From Dipteris shenzhenensis (Eukaryota > Polypodiophyta > Polypodiopsida > Gleicheniales), in assembly GCA_047967505.1 (NCBI GenBank), contig CM106538.1: 64,000 nucleotides of DNA; one strand, given 5' to 3'. Of this stretch, positions 10,742-22,239 are shown one piece after another. Below the pieces are notes generated by a model. That model was not told the DNA's origin. It saw only the letters and a list, made by a program, of their open reading frames with translations, and searched no databases. The position numbers and the translations under genes are program-made. Positions within the stretch are counted from its first letter, which is position 1, and every line of letters begins with the position of its first letter.

Positions 10742-13700
10742 GAAAAAGAATGCAAATTGGGGTGCAAATCAAAAGGAAGAGAGTCCAAGGGAGGACAAAG
10801 GAAAAGTGAAGATTGAGGAGATCAATGCAGTCACACATGATAGTGACAATGACGTTCTCTTCATGTCTAGTTTATCTGCAGAGTTGCTTACCACTTTAGA
10901 TGATGCATATCCCCAGGATTGGATTTTGGATTCTGGTGCTTCATTCCATGTTACTCCCCATAAGGAATGGTTCTCCACTTATGATAGTGGAAAGACAGGT
11001 TGTGTGCATCTTGGAAATGACTATGCATGTGACATAGTGGGAGTAGGTGACATAAAGTTTTCTTTTGCAAATGGGTCTGCATTTATTTTAAAACATGTGA
11101 GACATGTGCCTAAGTTGACCAAGAGTCTTATTTCACTGGGTCAGCTAGATGATGCTGGTTTTCACACCACTTTTGGCTTTCAGAGTTGGAAAATTCAGAA
11201 GGGCTCTATGCTTTTGGCCAGGGGTGCCAAGTGTGGGACTTTGTATCCCTTACATGTATCAGGGGTATTTGATCATGTTGTTGCAATAATTGAGAAGCCA
11301 AGCACTTCTTTGTGGCATTGTAGGTTGGGGCACATGAGCCAGAATGGAATGAAACTCTTATGCCGTTTGGGTTATGCACCGCATTTGAGCTTCTCTGATT
11401 TTGAATTTTGTGAGCACTGTCTCTATGGGAAGCAGACTAAATCAGTCCATAAAAGAAGGGGAAAGAAAGATTTTGAAAAGCTTGATTTGGTGCATTCAGA
11501 TGTATGTGGTCCTATGACTACACGGTCATTAGGCGGGGCGAAATACTATGTGACATTCATTGATGATGCAACTAGGAAAGTGTGGGCTTATGCTATAGCT
11601 CGGAAGAGTGATGTGTTCCAGGTATTTCAGAAATGGCTTGCCTTGGTTGAGAATCAGTCAAGTAGAACGCTTAAATGCCTACGGAATGACAATGGTGGAG
11701 AGTATCTCTCTCATGACTTTTAGCATTTCTATGATACACGTGGGATTAAGAGGGAGCTCACATCCCCTCGTACTCCAGAGCAAAATCCAGTTACAGAAAA
11801 GATGAACCGTACTGTTCAAGAAAGGTTACAATGCATGCTTTCCAATGCAAGTCTTTTTGGTGGTTTTTGGGTTGAGGCAATGCAGACTGCAATGCATGTG
11901 ATCAATAGATCACCTAGTAAGAGTTTGGATGGTGGTATTCTTGAAGAGGCATGGAGTGGCAAGAAGCCCTCTTACTCTCATTTGTATATATTTGGGTGTG
12001 AGGCATATGCACATGTGCCAAAAGAGCTTCGAAAGAAGCTAGATCCTAAGTCTAGGAAATGCATCTTTCTGGGTTATGGTGAAAGTGGAGAGATGGGCTA
12101 TCGTCTCTGGGATCCAGAAGCAAAGAAGATCATACGCAGCCATGATGTAGTCTTCAATGAGAAAAAGATGCATAAGGCACCCATGAGGGATGTGGAAATG
12201 AGGAGAATCACTTTCCAAGATGTGAATCCACCTACATATGTTGATAGATAGCAAGCTGTCCATGCACCAAATGTGCAAGAAATGGTACCACCAAATACTT
12301 CCACAGGTATACAATCAAGGGTAGATGATGGGTCATCTATTGGTGGAAATGATGAGCCAAATGTGGCTAATATGCAGGTGGGACAGCAAGCTGAAATGCC
12401 CTTGAGAAGATCATCTAGAGTGTCTAGACCGCCTGATAGGTTTGTTTCAGGGGTAGACTATGTGATGCTTACTGATTGCGGGGAGCCTTCTTGCTACAGA
12501 GAGGCTATGATGCGCGAGGATCAACGCAAGTGGGAGTATGCTATGCAATCAGAGATGAGTTCACTTATGAAGAATAAGACTTGGGACTTGGTTTCTTTGC
12601 CACATGGAAAGAAAGCATTGCCATATAAATGGGTCTACAAGATGAAGGTCACAGGTGATGATGTGCCTAGGTACAAGGCCCGTTTGGTCGCTAAAGGGTT
12701 CAAGCAAGAGAAGGGTGTGGACTTTAATGAGATATTCTCTCCAGTTGTGAAGATGACCACACTTAGATGCATGCTTGGACTAGTGGCATCAGAGGATATG
12801 GAGCTTATGCAGATGGATGTCAAGACAACTTTCTTGCATGGGGATTTGCATGAGGGAATTTACATAGTGTAGCTGGAAGGCTTTGAAGAAAAGGGCAAAG
12901 AGCATTTAGTTTGCAAGCTGAAGAAGAGTCTCTATGGTCTTAAGCAAGGGCCTAGAGAATGGTATCAGAAGTTTGATGCTTTCATTCGGTCCAAGGGTTT
13001 TAGAAGGAGTGAAATTGATCACTGCCTCTACACTAAAAGGGCTAAGGATAATAGCCTGATAATCTTGGCACTATATGTGGATGATATGCTATTGGCTAGC
13101 AAGAATACTTATGAGCTAGATGCATTAAAGGCCAAGTTGCATGAGGCCTTTGATATGAAGGATTTGGGACTTGCAAGTCATATTCTTGGTATGCGCATTA
13201 CGCATGATCGGAGTAGGAAACTCCTTTGGCTTTCACAAAAAGAGTATGTTACAAAAGTATTGCAACGTTTCAATATGGAGGGGCGTAAGGTAGTGAGTAC
13301 TCCATTGCATCTATATGTGAAACTGAGTCATATAGATAGTCCCAAATCAGATGAGAAAAGGACCATGATGGCCAAGGTTCCTTATGCATCAGTAGTTGGG
13401 AGTCTTATGTATGCTATGATAGCTACTAGACCAGACATTGCGTTTGCAGTGGGAGTTGTTAGCCGGTATATGGCTAATCCAGGAAAGAGGCATTGGGAGG
13501 CAGTTAAGTGCATCATGAGGTACATGAAGGGTACCAAGGAGATGTGTATTTGCTTTGGTAGAGGAGACACGCATGTACTTGGGTACACAGATTCAGACTA
13601 TGCAGGGCATGTGGATAGTAGGAGATCCACTTCTGGTTATGTGTTCACCTTTGCAGGTGATTCAGTGTCGTGGATGTCTCGCGCACAGAAGTGCATTGCT

Positions 13701-14033
13701 TTGCCTACCACAGAGGCTAAGTATGTTGCAGCCACAGAGGGTTGCAAGGAGGCTATATGGCTTGATCGGCTAGTGGGAGATTTGGGGATTCATACAGATG
13801 TACCGACATTGCATAGTGATTCCATGAGTGCTATTCAGCTAGCATGGAATCTGGTCTTTCATGCAAAGACCAAACACATTGAGGTTAGGTACCATTTCAT
13901 CAGGGAGGTACTTGAGGACAAGCGCATAGAGCTTGTCAAGGTTCATACAGACGATAACCCTGCAGATATGCTAACGAAGAGTCTACCTAGTCAGCGGTTT
14001 GAGTATTGTCGTGTATTGATGGGCATTGGATAG
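10742..14033 (+). pseudogene. pol: Copia pol (protease-integrase-RT-RNase H) of element C
   Basis: One frame from before 10806 to the stop at 14031-14033, interrupted only by TAG at 11721, 12249 and 12870. Domains: protease D-W-I-L-D-S-G-A-S-F-H (about 10915); GAG-pre-integrase L-W-H-C-R-L-G-H (about 11310); integrase H-S-D-V-C-G, first catalytic Asp (about 11495), N-D-N-G-G-E-Y second Asp (about 11690), and P-E-Q-N-P-V-T-E-K with the catalytic Glu (about 11780); RT with Q-M-D-V-K-T-T-F-L-H-G-D (about 12810) and the Y-V-D-D box (13073-13084); RNase H with Y-T-D-S-D-Y-A-G (about 13585) and the C-terminal A-D-M-L-T-K (about 13960). All key catalytic residues are present; only stops prevent expression. 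Confidence 0.95.
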
Positions 14034-14072
14034 TATGCTCACTGGTTGTTCTCCCTTAAAGGCACATTGTCC

Positions 14073-14086
14073 TTTAAGTGGGAGGT
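14073..14086 (+). other. Polypurine tract of element C
   Basis: TTTAAGTGGGAGGT directly precedes the 3' LTR and would prime plus-strand synthesis. Confidence 0.75.
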
Positions 14087-14256
14087 TGTGGGGATTAAAG
14101 GTCACTGTGCCTTTACCCCGGTTATGTACAATACTCAAACACATATATAAATTAATGAAAAAGAAGATTAGGGTGTTCTGCACCCACCAAAACTTGTGTG
14201 GCTCTCTGTTTCTCTCTCTCCCTCTTCCATTCTTGCTTCCGTTGAGAGCACTCTCA
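14087..14256 (+). repeat. 3' LTR of element C (170 bp)
   Basis: Same length as the 5' LTR, with six visible differences (about 3.5%). Ends GCACTCTCA, then TTTTG (target-site duplication). Confidence 0.95.
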
Positions 14257-14277
14257 TTTTGGCTTCATATTCCAACA
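14257..14277 (-). repeat. 5' LTR of D1, remaining 21 bp
   Basis: TTTTGGCTTCATATTCCAACA continues the D1 LTR after element C (the 20-base core matches 7182-7201). Its first five bases, TTTTG, pair with CTTTG at 8327-8331 as C's target-site duplication. Confidence 0.85.
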
Positions 14278-15114
14278 TGCATTCATATCTATCTACCAAC
14301 CACTGATATTTTGGATCTTGCTCTTTGAGATGCTCAATGGAGGCCAAGTCTCACCTTAGAGTCCTCTCCCATGCTTGTAAAAGCCATCGCCAATGCAATG
14401 CCTGGGATTACAACTCCTCACTATTCCTCTAAATCACATCCATTGTCCATGTAGCCCATCCTTCCTTTTGGCTATCAATCGAGTGCCCAAAATCTCTATC
14501 ACCACTCATGCTACTTGGAAGCATGGAGAACTCTGCTTCTCTCTAAGGGCATTTGCTGATGTATATCGTAAAGATGAAATGCTCCCAAGTACTCTCTACC
14601 TTCAACATCTTTGCAAAGGACACATCCCCTATTTTTCCTCCCCATGCTGTAGATTCTTGAAGTCTCCTCCAACAATCCCAGAGTCTATATCTAGGTGACT
14701 CTCTGTCAGCTATCTCTAGAAAGTAGGGCGCTTCTATCTACATGCCGGGGCATAGATATTCAAGATGCCTATCATTGAGTCCCCACCCTTAATCCCCATC
14801 CATACTGCCCTCCCTATAATAACCTCTCTCTGTTAAAAAACATCCATAGACATTGCCTAAGAAACGGAGATGCAAACTCCCCCACTCCTACCTACTATAG
14901 AAGACGCCTTTAGGCCTCTCCCTGGCAAAAGATGATGATGCCTTTTGATGCGTGGTGTTGAGAGAATATGGTCTTGAGTCAAAAGAAAATCCCCACTGAT
15001 CTCCCAACCATTACCCTCTGAATCTCCTGGCAAAGGATCTCATATTATAGCTGCTTAGCATGCACCATTGTGGAGCCCATGCACGTTCCAACTCACTACT
15101 AGTGTCCAGCTCAT
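14278..15114 (-). pseudogene. LINE ORF2, endonuclease half
   Basis: Minus-strand translation from an ATG at 15114 (M-S-W-T-L-V-V-S-W-N-V-H-G-L) shows the apurinic endonuclease fold of LINE ORF2: W-N-V-H-G-L (about 15090), G-G-V-C-I-S-V-S (about 14880), R-A-V-W-M-G-I-K-G-G-D (about 14810) and G-I-L-N-I-Y-A-P (about 14760), with several stops. It runs up to D1; across D1 the frame continues into the RT half (Y-E-C at 14280s, then T-H-L-D-L-Q-D at 6888). Role: nicking target DNA to prime reverse transcription. Inactive. Confidence 0.82.
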
Positions 15115-15339
15115 GAAGAAGAAACTTAAGGAAAGAGAGCTCTCTTGTGAGTAGGAGCCTACTTTGTTGTATGTGATCTCGTCTAGGAATCCAAGATCTC
15201 CTCTGCAATCTCTTTGTTGTAGACATCCTTCCATGGCAGCTGAGCAAACTTCAGTAGACGCTTGGACTCCAAAATGCCTTTGAGTACGCCATTGGAGAAA
15301 TCTATGACTGGGTGTGGGGGTAGATGCAAGAACTGTGTT
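15115..15339 (-). other. Unassigned, between LINE ORF2 start and Gypsy remnant
   Basis: An open minus-strand stretch (about 15183-15371) encodes residues such as L-P-W-K-D-V-Y-N-K-E-I-A-E-E-I. It could be LINE ORF1 C-terminus or Gypsy sequence; neither can be supported from sequence alone. Confidence 0.4.
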
Positions 15340-15627
15340 TCAAGCCTGATCCTCCATCTACTGTTACACATGGTATAGTTCGCTTCTTAATTTTGATAGT
15401 GATGACTGGAATAGATGCCGCCTATCGAAATGACTACATCTTGTAGCATGCCTTTGGGATCAACTGGACGTTGAGTCTGCCATATGTACTCAAAATGGCA
15501 ATGGATTATATGATTTGAATTTCAGCCTTTGTGCAATTTTTTCAAAAATTATATTCAAGCTTGATCCTCCATCCACTATTACACCTGGTATAGTTCGCTT
15601 CTTAATTTTGATAGTGATGAATGGAAC
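15340..15627. repeat. Direct repeat of a ~70-bp protease segment
   Basis: About 15340-15411 and 15556-15627 share most bases, including a 38-base block centred on TATAGTTCGCTTCTTAA. Offset is about 216 bp. Confidence 0.8.
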
Positions 15628-16950
15628 TTACTCATCAACTATTGGAGTATCAATCCTAGGCATAGTGGCTAAGGACTACACTTCCTTTGGCCGTTCGGAT
15701 GAATCCTTGATTTGTTGAGCAAAGAAGTCACGACAACATGAGGCTGTTCGCATTAGCTCTGCAAAAGTCTGACTAACTTGCATGTTCTTGAATGTTTTCC
15801 ATGCCATGGCTAGCTCAGTGCTAGTCTCCTATGGCATATCTGATTTTGCTTTCTTAGAGCTAGATTTCAAAAATTCTCCCTGCTCAGTAAGAAAGTGCTG
15901 GAACTGCTTGGGCATCTGAATTGCTGGAGTTTTCCCTTTTGCAATCTTAGCCATGCCAACTGCTTCTATGCCTTCCAATTGATGTCTTTACACCAAGCAT
16001 TAGTGCTCTTCATCTGTTGTTGCACCATTGATGTGGCGAACATGTAGGAAACTCTACAGATGACTGTAAGGATCTTCATCATCTGTGCCTTTGAAAAATT
16101 GGAACTTTACCTTGATGTTGGAGCTGGACTTAAACTTTTTAGCTCCAAAACTCGAGTAAGCAGGTCTATCGCTCGGAAGAACCGACTTGCTAACTCCTCC
16201 CCTCTCATAGTCACCTTCATAGTTGTGAGGTCACTATAGTCTCCTCCTAGCTTGGTTGGTGGTACTGTCTTCAGGCCTCAAGAGTACAACTTGATGTATA
16301 CCTATTGTCCGTATAGTATCTCTATGTATTGTGAGAGGAACTTGGGCAAACTGACTTAGCTATTCCTCATTTACCTTAGACCTATGGTGGCATCTCTCTC
16401 CACCACCATGAGAAACACGTCTGTCTTCATGACAATGTATTCTTTGTTCATCATCTGTAGCCGGTCTTTTGGTTTCGTACCTTTCTTGACACATTTCTTC
16501 TGGGATGATAGCCGATTATCACCGAAGACATTCTCATCACTTTTTGAGTTGGTCTTCGTGTTTATTTTGTTGTTCTACCGAGGAGATGGCCATTTGTTCA
16601 AAATCCAAACTCTCCATAGATGAGTGCTTGGATTCTATTTGCCATGATGGGCCTTCACCCCCGCCAACGTTCTGGGATGCCTCGACCCAACACCATTGTT
16701 CTGACCTTTTGGATTTGCATAGTAGTCAACTTCCACCCCTGGGGTAGCATATCCGAGTCTCTCTTTTTGTGCTCATCACTCCTGTTGGACAGTTTCTTCT
16801 GCCAGCCTCCTTTGGGCATTGAACTTTGACTCCAAGACTTCTCCACTTGCATACTCAGATGTAGACACTGCCTCTGGCTTAGATACTCTTCACATTTGGC
16901 TGCGTATCTTCTTCATCTTTCGCAGTGTGTGTTAGCCATTGTTTAAGTCA
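15340..16950 (-). pseudogene. Ty3/Gypsy gag-protease remnant
   Basis: Minus-strand translation with many stops. A gag-like segment has F-F-K-G-T-D-D-E-D-P-Y-S-H-L (about 16080), as in plant Gypsy gags (F-x-G-x-P-x-E-D-P-x-x-H-L). A retropepsin-like segment reads I-V-D-G-G-S-S-L-N-I-I (about 15560-15590). A second, partial copy of the protease segment (V-D-G-G-S-G-L) lies at about 15340-15410. Upstream sequence to 16950 is hydrophilic and charge-rich, as in a gag N-terminus. No RT or integrase is visible nearby. Family assignment rests on these motifs only. Confidence 0.65.
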
Positions 16951-18913
16951 TAAAGTAGTCAAAGAGCAATCTGAGTACTTTTTGTGTTCTAGACCTTGGT
17001 CTTCAAGCACACTACCAATTGATGCCACTGGTTTGGAGTTACTTGAATGAATTTCCTATAGTAGCTCACCATAGCTCCTAACAACTATTTCACTTCGTCC
17101 TGGGCTAACATGAACTCTTCTTGATATACCACCACTAATAGAAAGTCATGATCAATGATTTTCTCTTTCAAACAATTAAAATGGTTGGCTTTGATGTGCT
17201 ACAATTGATATTGAAGATAGGATGCAAATAGAATGTGAGCTACTACAAATTATGGTGATTAAATAGTCTAAAACAAGTGCAATAAGTGTAGCTCCCAAAA
17301 ATGATATACTAATGAACCCATCAAGAAACTAGCAAAGTGGGTGTCAATTGAAATAAGTAGCATATCTATGGATGTGAGTGAATTGGTAAAAAAGAAATGT
17401 TAGTTTGGGGAAAGCATATCTGGCATGTTAATTTTGTAGCGAGTCTATAATGTGGTGTTTTTCTAAGAATGGTGGCAATGCTTTGAGGGAAATGATGATT
17501 GTAGTTAGGGTTTGGATGTCCATTTATTTTGTGAGGTTTGCATAAACATATTTAAATAACATGTTATGTTTCTTAATATAAATAGAAATGTTTGGGTTTG
17601 GGAAGGCAAGAGAGAGTACATATCAATTATTCACTTTTTCTAGAGGTTTGGAGAATATAGAAGGTGGTGTTGTGTATACTCCTAGTGCAAATGGATATTT
17701 TGGAGAGTACTCTAATAAATGGAGCCAAGAAGCCTTAAAAAATACTGTTTAAATTTGGGAAGCTTAGAGGGAGTATACACAACTTACACACTTATGGGTC
17801 TAATGGCGAGATGCATTGTCCATTATGTGATCCTATTAGGATGTCAACTTTGATGACACATGTGTCAAATGCCTTGCATACGAAACATGCTCTAGTCAAG
17901 ATGATAGTTTCAATGGCATGTGCCATGTATATCATTGCATAGAAAACATGTACCATTGCACATTCTTGTGGTGGGGTCATCTTTGGTTTAATCCTTGTTG
18001 TCTCATGGTGGTGGAAAAACTTTGTTCTATTGCTTTTCATGTTCAACTATTTTCTCATGTGATTTAGACCAGTTTCTTCATGTGATGCCATCTTGAAAGT
18101 TGAGTTTGTTTTGTCATGCATAAGAGAGATAAGTCATGGGATAATGGATCTTGAGGGCTAGCAAAAGCATTAATAAGAAATATTTTGGCACTAATTTATG
18201 TGTAAATTCATTAAGAAGCCATAATTACTCACCCTAAAATATTCAAAAATCATTTTTGATATCATGTTGAGTGCATTCATTATTTTGAGGCCCAAAATGT
18301 AGAATCATTGGATGTAGAAGCTTTGTACAATCCTTTTGCACATCCTTTTTGGTGGAGACAATGGGCACATGTTCGGAGATTGAGTTTTGGTGAGTGATTT
18401 GTTGGAAGTGGATGATTTTGGATCTTTGTGGTGATTTCACGGTTTATTAGTTATTGCAATGAGACAAGAGGGTCTCTAGGTGCAAGGATGCCTTTTGTTC
18501 TAGTGTTTCATGGAGATCAAAGGAACAATCCCATGGTTTACTTATGGGCTTCAATAGAGGGCACATAATCAACAATTGGTGCTTAGATCAAAAGCATGGG
18601 ATCTTGCTTGACGTCTCGGAAGGCTTGCTCTTACTTGCTATAATAGGATAGAGGACAAGACCCAAGATCTTAGGGAGAGATTGTCAAGGGATTCTATAGC
18701 ATGCAAGAGGTGGTAGAGGATGTGCTACAATAGCTACAGTAGTTTAAGCAGTAAGGTGGCAAACTAGTGGTCAATATGGATTGTTGTCACATGGATCTTT
18801 TCAATCACTATGTGTAGGTTTGATGATAGATCCATAGATGGATTGGAGCACTAAAGGGTGTGCAAGTTTATGTCAAGAGTGGAACTTGAGTTGAGTGTCA
18901 AGACTCTAATAGT
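16951..18913. other. No gene recognised
   Basis: AT-rich, short ORFs only, no domain or element terminus that I can support on either strand. Confidence 0.6.
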
Positions 18914-19553
18914 GAAGGGATTATTACTCCTTCCTCTTCTTAGTGGTCTTCCATTTTTAGGTTTTTTTGGGGCTCCTTGAAGTATGGCTCATTCCATCCT
19001 GTTTTTTTATTGGAATTTTACCTTAGAAGGGGCTCTAGTGGTCTAATACCTTGTCCTTGCAAGATAAGGTGGCACCCCAGTTCTCCAAGTACACCTCCCC
19101 CCCCCCCCCCCCCCCCAATTAATGTACCCTCCCCCCTTAGCTCTCCTCTATTTTTACCCATTTGCTTTTCCTATTTCACTAGTTAATGCAATTATTTGAA
19201 ATCTATTTTGTAATCCCTTAATATTTCTTAATGACTTCTAGCTTGTTTGATCCATCAAGTAGGCTAAACAACTCCACTACGTGTTTTTTCTTCTTCTTCT
19301 AAAATTTGGGAGGATGAATAGTATGATGGCATGACTACTGGGGCTTCACTACTCTCCCATTCTCAAGTTGTTGTTGCACTTCAGTTACCCCACTAAAATT
19401 TTGTATATTTCTCTAAAAGTGAAGGACTAATAGTCCTTCCTCTTCTTAGTGGTCTTCCCATCTTAGGTTTTTTTGGGGCTCCTTGAAATATGGCTTATGC
19501 CATCCTATTTTTTAACTGGAATTCCACCTTATAGTGGTTTACTACAAGATAAG
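18914..19553. repeat. Direct repeat pair (~135 bp each)
   Basis: 18914-19050 and 19419-19553 share segments such as TCCTTCCTCTTCTTAGTGGT and GGTTTTTTTGGGGCTCCTTG, with substitutions and a 505-bp offset. The spacer contains the C homopolymer and CT-rich sequence. Confidence 0.75.
19097..19116. repeat. C homopolymer (20 bp)
   Basis: Twenty consecutive C within a pyrimidine-rich stretch. Confidence 0.9.
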
Positions 19554-21969
19554 GAAGCTTTCATAGATGGGATCCAATGGGCAAGAGCCTCTCGCATTGT
19601 GCATATGATGTGCATGCATGACATCTTGCAAGATGCATCTGACAAGTATTATTTGTAGACATACTCAACCCTTCTAGCTATGGACATGCTATGTAGGTGT
19701 ATAATTCTCACCAAAAGTGAATGCTTGAGATGAGACACAACATTAGGGGCTATGCATGCAGAGTAAGCGGTGAAGCACAATGTGCTACTGGGTACTAATA
19801 ATAAGATTGATGACGCCACCATAGGTTGTGTGTATGGATCACTGGTGTGCTAGAAGGGTGCCTAAGGTACTCTTCGTGTGGTATTTGGTCTCATGTTAGT
19901 TAACCATCCCTTACACACCCTTCATGGTATTAAGTCACAAATGGAATAACATAGGTAGAGGTTTTGAGTTCACTCTTGTAATGGTTGTAACCCACCAACC
20001 CATGAATTCATGAGACATTCAAAGTTACATTAGCACAACAACACCTCCACCTAGATAGAATTGAAACCTTGTTCATCGATTGACATTTGATATTACTGAT
20101 TATTCCAATTGGTTGCTCACCTTACATTGAATGCATTTTTATGGCCCTCTAGAAATGTTGAATCCTCAGTGGGTGCTTGAGAAACCCATATAATCAAGAA
20201 CATCTAGCATTGCTTCTTACTCTAGCTAGTTGCTCAACCTTACATTCAATGCCTTTTTGGTGCCCTCTAGAAAGGTTGAATTCCCAGGGGGATCTCGAGC
20301 ACCCTTAGAAGTAAGACATTTAGAAGGTGCAAGCCAATTCTGGAGGTATGAAAGGTTCAACGTGAAGCCTTTAAAATGCCAAATCCCAAAATATGAGTCC
20401 ATGGAAAAGCCCAATGCATTGAGCTTGAATGGTAGAGCCTCATTCTTCTAGTGTATGACCTTTCGAGTGCCCTTTATCATCTTATATGGTCTAATTGAAT
20501 GGATAAAAAAGCTTGAACATGGCATAATGTTAGTTGCTTGTTTTGTGCTTGCAATTGCCATGAACCTTTCCTCCCATTCTTTTGCTACCCTTAAATGATT
20601 TTTTTTTCTTAAAAGGAGCATGCAACCCTTTAATCTTGCCAAGATCATCGTTGCATGTAGTTTACTAGCAGATGACTTAGTCAGCCACATGGCATTCCAC
20701 TAGCATAATACGACTCACTTTGCCATATGGCATTCCATAGTAGACGAATTAATTTGGTAGCAATGACTGAGTTAGCCACATAAGCATTCCACTAGGGTAT
20801 TCCACCCGAGTAGAGGGTATTCCATTGGGGGAGACGGGCCAATATGCAAGCAAGTGCCACGGCCCTCCGTTTTTGTGCTACTCATTGACCAAGATTGTAT
20901 AATGAGGGTACAAGGTGGGTGGATGTGGTTAGCTTGAAAAGTGCTATATATTAACCTTGTATTAAAAAAAGTTATCCCCATCAAGTTGTCACCTGATCAG
21001 CACTTGCAAGTTCACACACTTTTACAAATCTTTTTATAGCAAGCTTTTGACCATACCCTTTTCACCACAACATCTGCATCAGATTTGTGGGCTACAAGTT
21101 AAACATTTTTAGATTGAATTTTCACTTTTTCCTGAAGTATCCTAATTCACCAAGTAGAGGATAGTCTTTAGTAGGACATTTTTCCATTGACTCAACTCTT
21201 TGCATAAGACTCGTCTCACCCATTGTCTTAAAGTGTCATAAGTCTCTCTTGAATTGCTCAAGACCTCAAAGTAAGTCCATACTTTTGGCCATAAGAATCT
21301 AAGTTCTTTTTGCCCTACCCCTCCAGGGGTAGGACTTGTTACGATTCAACTTTTTCCAAAGAGAAATTCGATGGCTTGTGTGGGCGGCTTTTTGGGAGCA
21401 TTTTCAGGCGAAATCTGTGGGTGATAGCACTTGTTTCCCATCCCCTTCTCTATCTCTCTTCACTGATTTTAGCAGCAGCACTTGTTTCACATCCCCTTCT
21501 CTACCACCCTTCGCTTTTTGCTTTCTCTAGTCTCAGTCTCACCCCTCTAGGCAGGCCCTATGAATTGCAATTCATCTTTTTGTTTTTTCTGAAAGGAGGG
21601 TTGAAATTGAAAGTGCCAAGAGCGTCTCCATATACGGGGTGATCAAGATAAAAACATAGGACACGAAGATACTCATGTATAGTTTTAGCCACTTTGTCTA
21701 AACTTGCAGTGTTCACGAAAAACCCAGGTTTAGTGTGAGGTGAACGAAAGAATTTTGATTTGGACCTAAAGAAAAAAACATTAGAGGCCACAAAGACGTG
21801 TAGTTATAAAGTATATGAGAACCTCTAAATTTATGAAATGTTAATTCTTTCCAAAAATGTTTTCTATGAACACTCTAAAGGTTGTTTGGATCTTAATCTT
21901 TGGGACAATATTCGCATTTCAATGGAGACGGGAAACCTGGTTTTCCGATCTTACACTTTTCATAGTTGA
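19554..21969. other. No gene recognised; one short duplication
   Basis: A degenerate direct repeat of about 65 bp lies at 20108-20172 and 20226-20290 (shared GCCCTCTAGAAA and TTGAAT). A 36-bp duplication rich in CCCATCCCCTTCTCTA lies near 21426 and 21476. A 77-codon minus ORF at 21558-21791 has no recognisable domain. Confidence 0.55.
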
Positions 21970-22239
21970 ATGAGGGCAGTCGAAACAGTAACATCAATAA
22001 GGGCGCTCTTGTCTGCAGCCTTTTTGCATTGTTTGTGACCAATCTCAGTCATCAGTCTTACTTTGTCATCATGCGTGGTGCAAATGCAACTTATTCTAGC
22101 TTTTGATGGCAGATATTTTAGCTTTATGAGGAACTCAGGAAGTTTCAGACGCTAATCTCTGCCTGTCTGGCATGCAACATTTTTACTGCCGATACAATTT
22201 CTGATTGCAAGGTCTGCTCGGATTTTTTCCTTTGCCACT
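21970..22239 (+). promoter_or_regulatory. 5' region of the PPR gene; possible upstream exon
   Basis: The PPR frame is open from just after a TAA at 22153 but holds no ATG. An ATG at 21970 opens a 22-codon frame (M-R-A-V-E-T-V-T-S-I-R-A-L-L) of organelle-targeting character that ends in TGA at 22036. An intron joining such an exon to the PPR frame, with the acceptor after a pyrimidine-rich stretch near 22209 (GATTGCAAG), is possible but unproven. Confidence 0.35.

Larger units (their letters stand above)
8332..14256 (+). mobile_element. Complete Ty1/Copia LTR retrotransposon C (5925 bp)
   Basis: Two 170-bp LTRs (8332-8501 and 14087-14256) with six visible differences, a tRNA-Met primer-binding site, gag, protease, integrase, RT, RNase H, and a polypurine tract. 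All domains are in Copia order. The reading frame carries four in-frame TAG stops and one single-base frameshift, so it is a relatively young but inactive copy. It lies within the LTR of D1 in opposite orientation. Confidence 0.95.
6889..14277 (-). mobile_element. Non-autonomous small LTR retrotransposon D1 (interrupted by C)
   Basis: Two 313-bp LTRs bracket an 833-bp internal region with no coding capacity. Minus orientation is fixed by a primer-binding site (8021-8032) beside the right LTR and a G-rich polypurine tract beside the left LTR. The right LTR is split by element C. Removing C and its 5-bp duplication leaves about 1.46 kb, a TRIM-like size. Flanks TGCAC (6884-6888) and TGCAT (14278-14282) are a 5-bp target-site duplication with one transition. 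Removing D1 rejoins an open LINE frame. A second family member is at 60.9-63.0 kb. Confidence 0.85.

Noticed and set aside
20706-20719. TAATACGACTCACT, the first 14 bases of the T7 phage promoter
   Set aside because: The essential ATAGGG part is absent (TTGCC follows) and the surroundings are ordinary genomic repeat sequence, with no vector signature; treated as chance.
21558-21791. 77-codon minus ORF upstream of the PPR gene
   Set aside because: No domain, no conserved motif, weak context.
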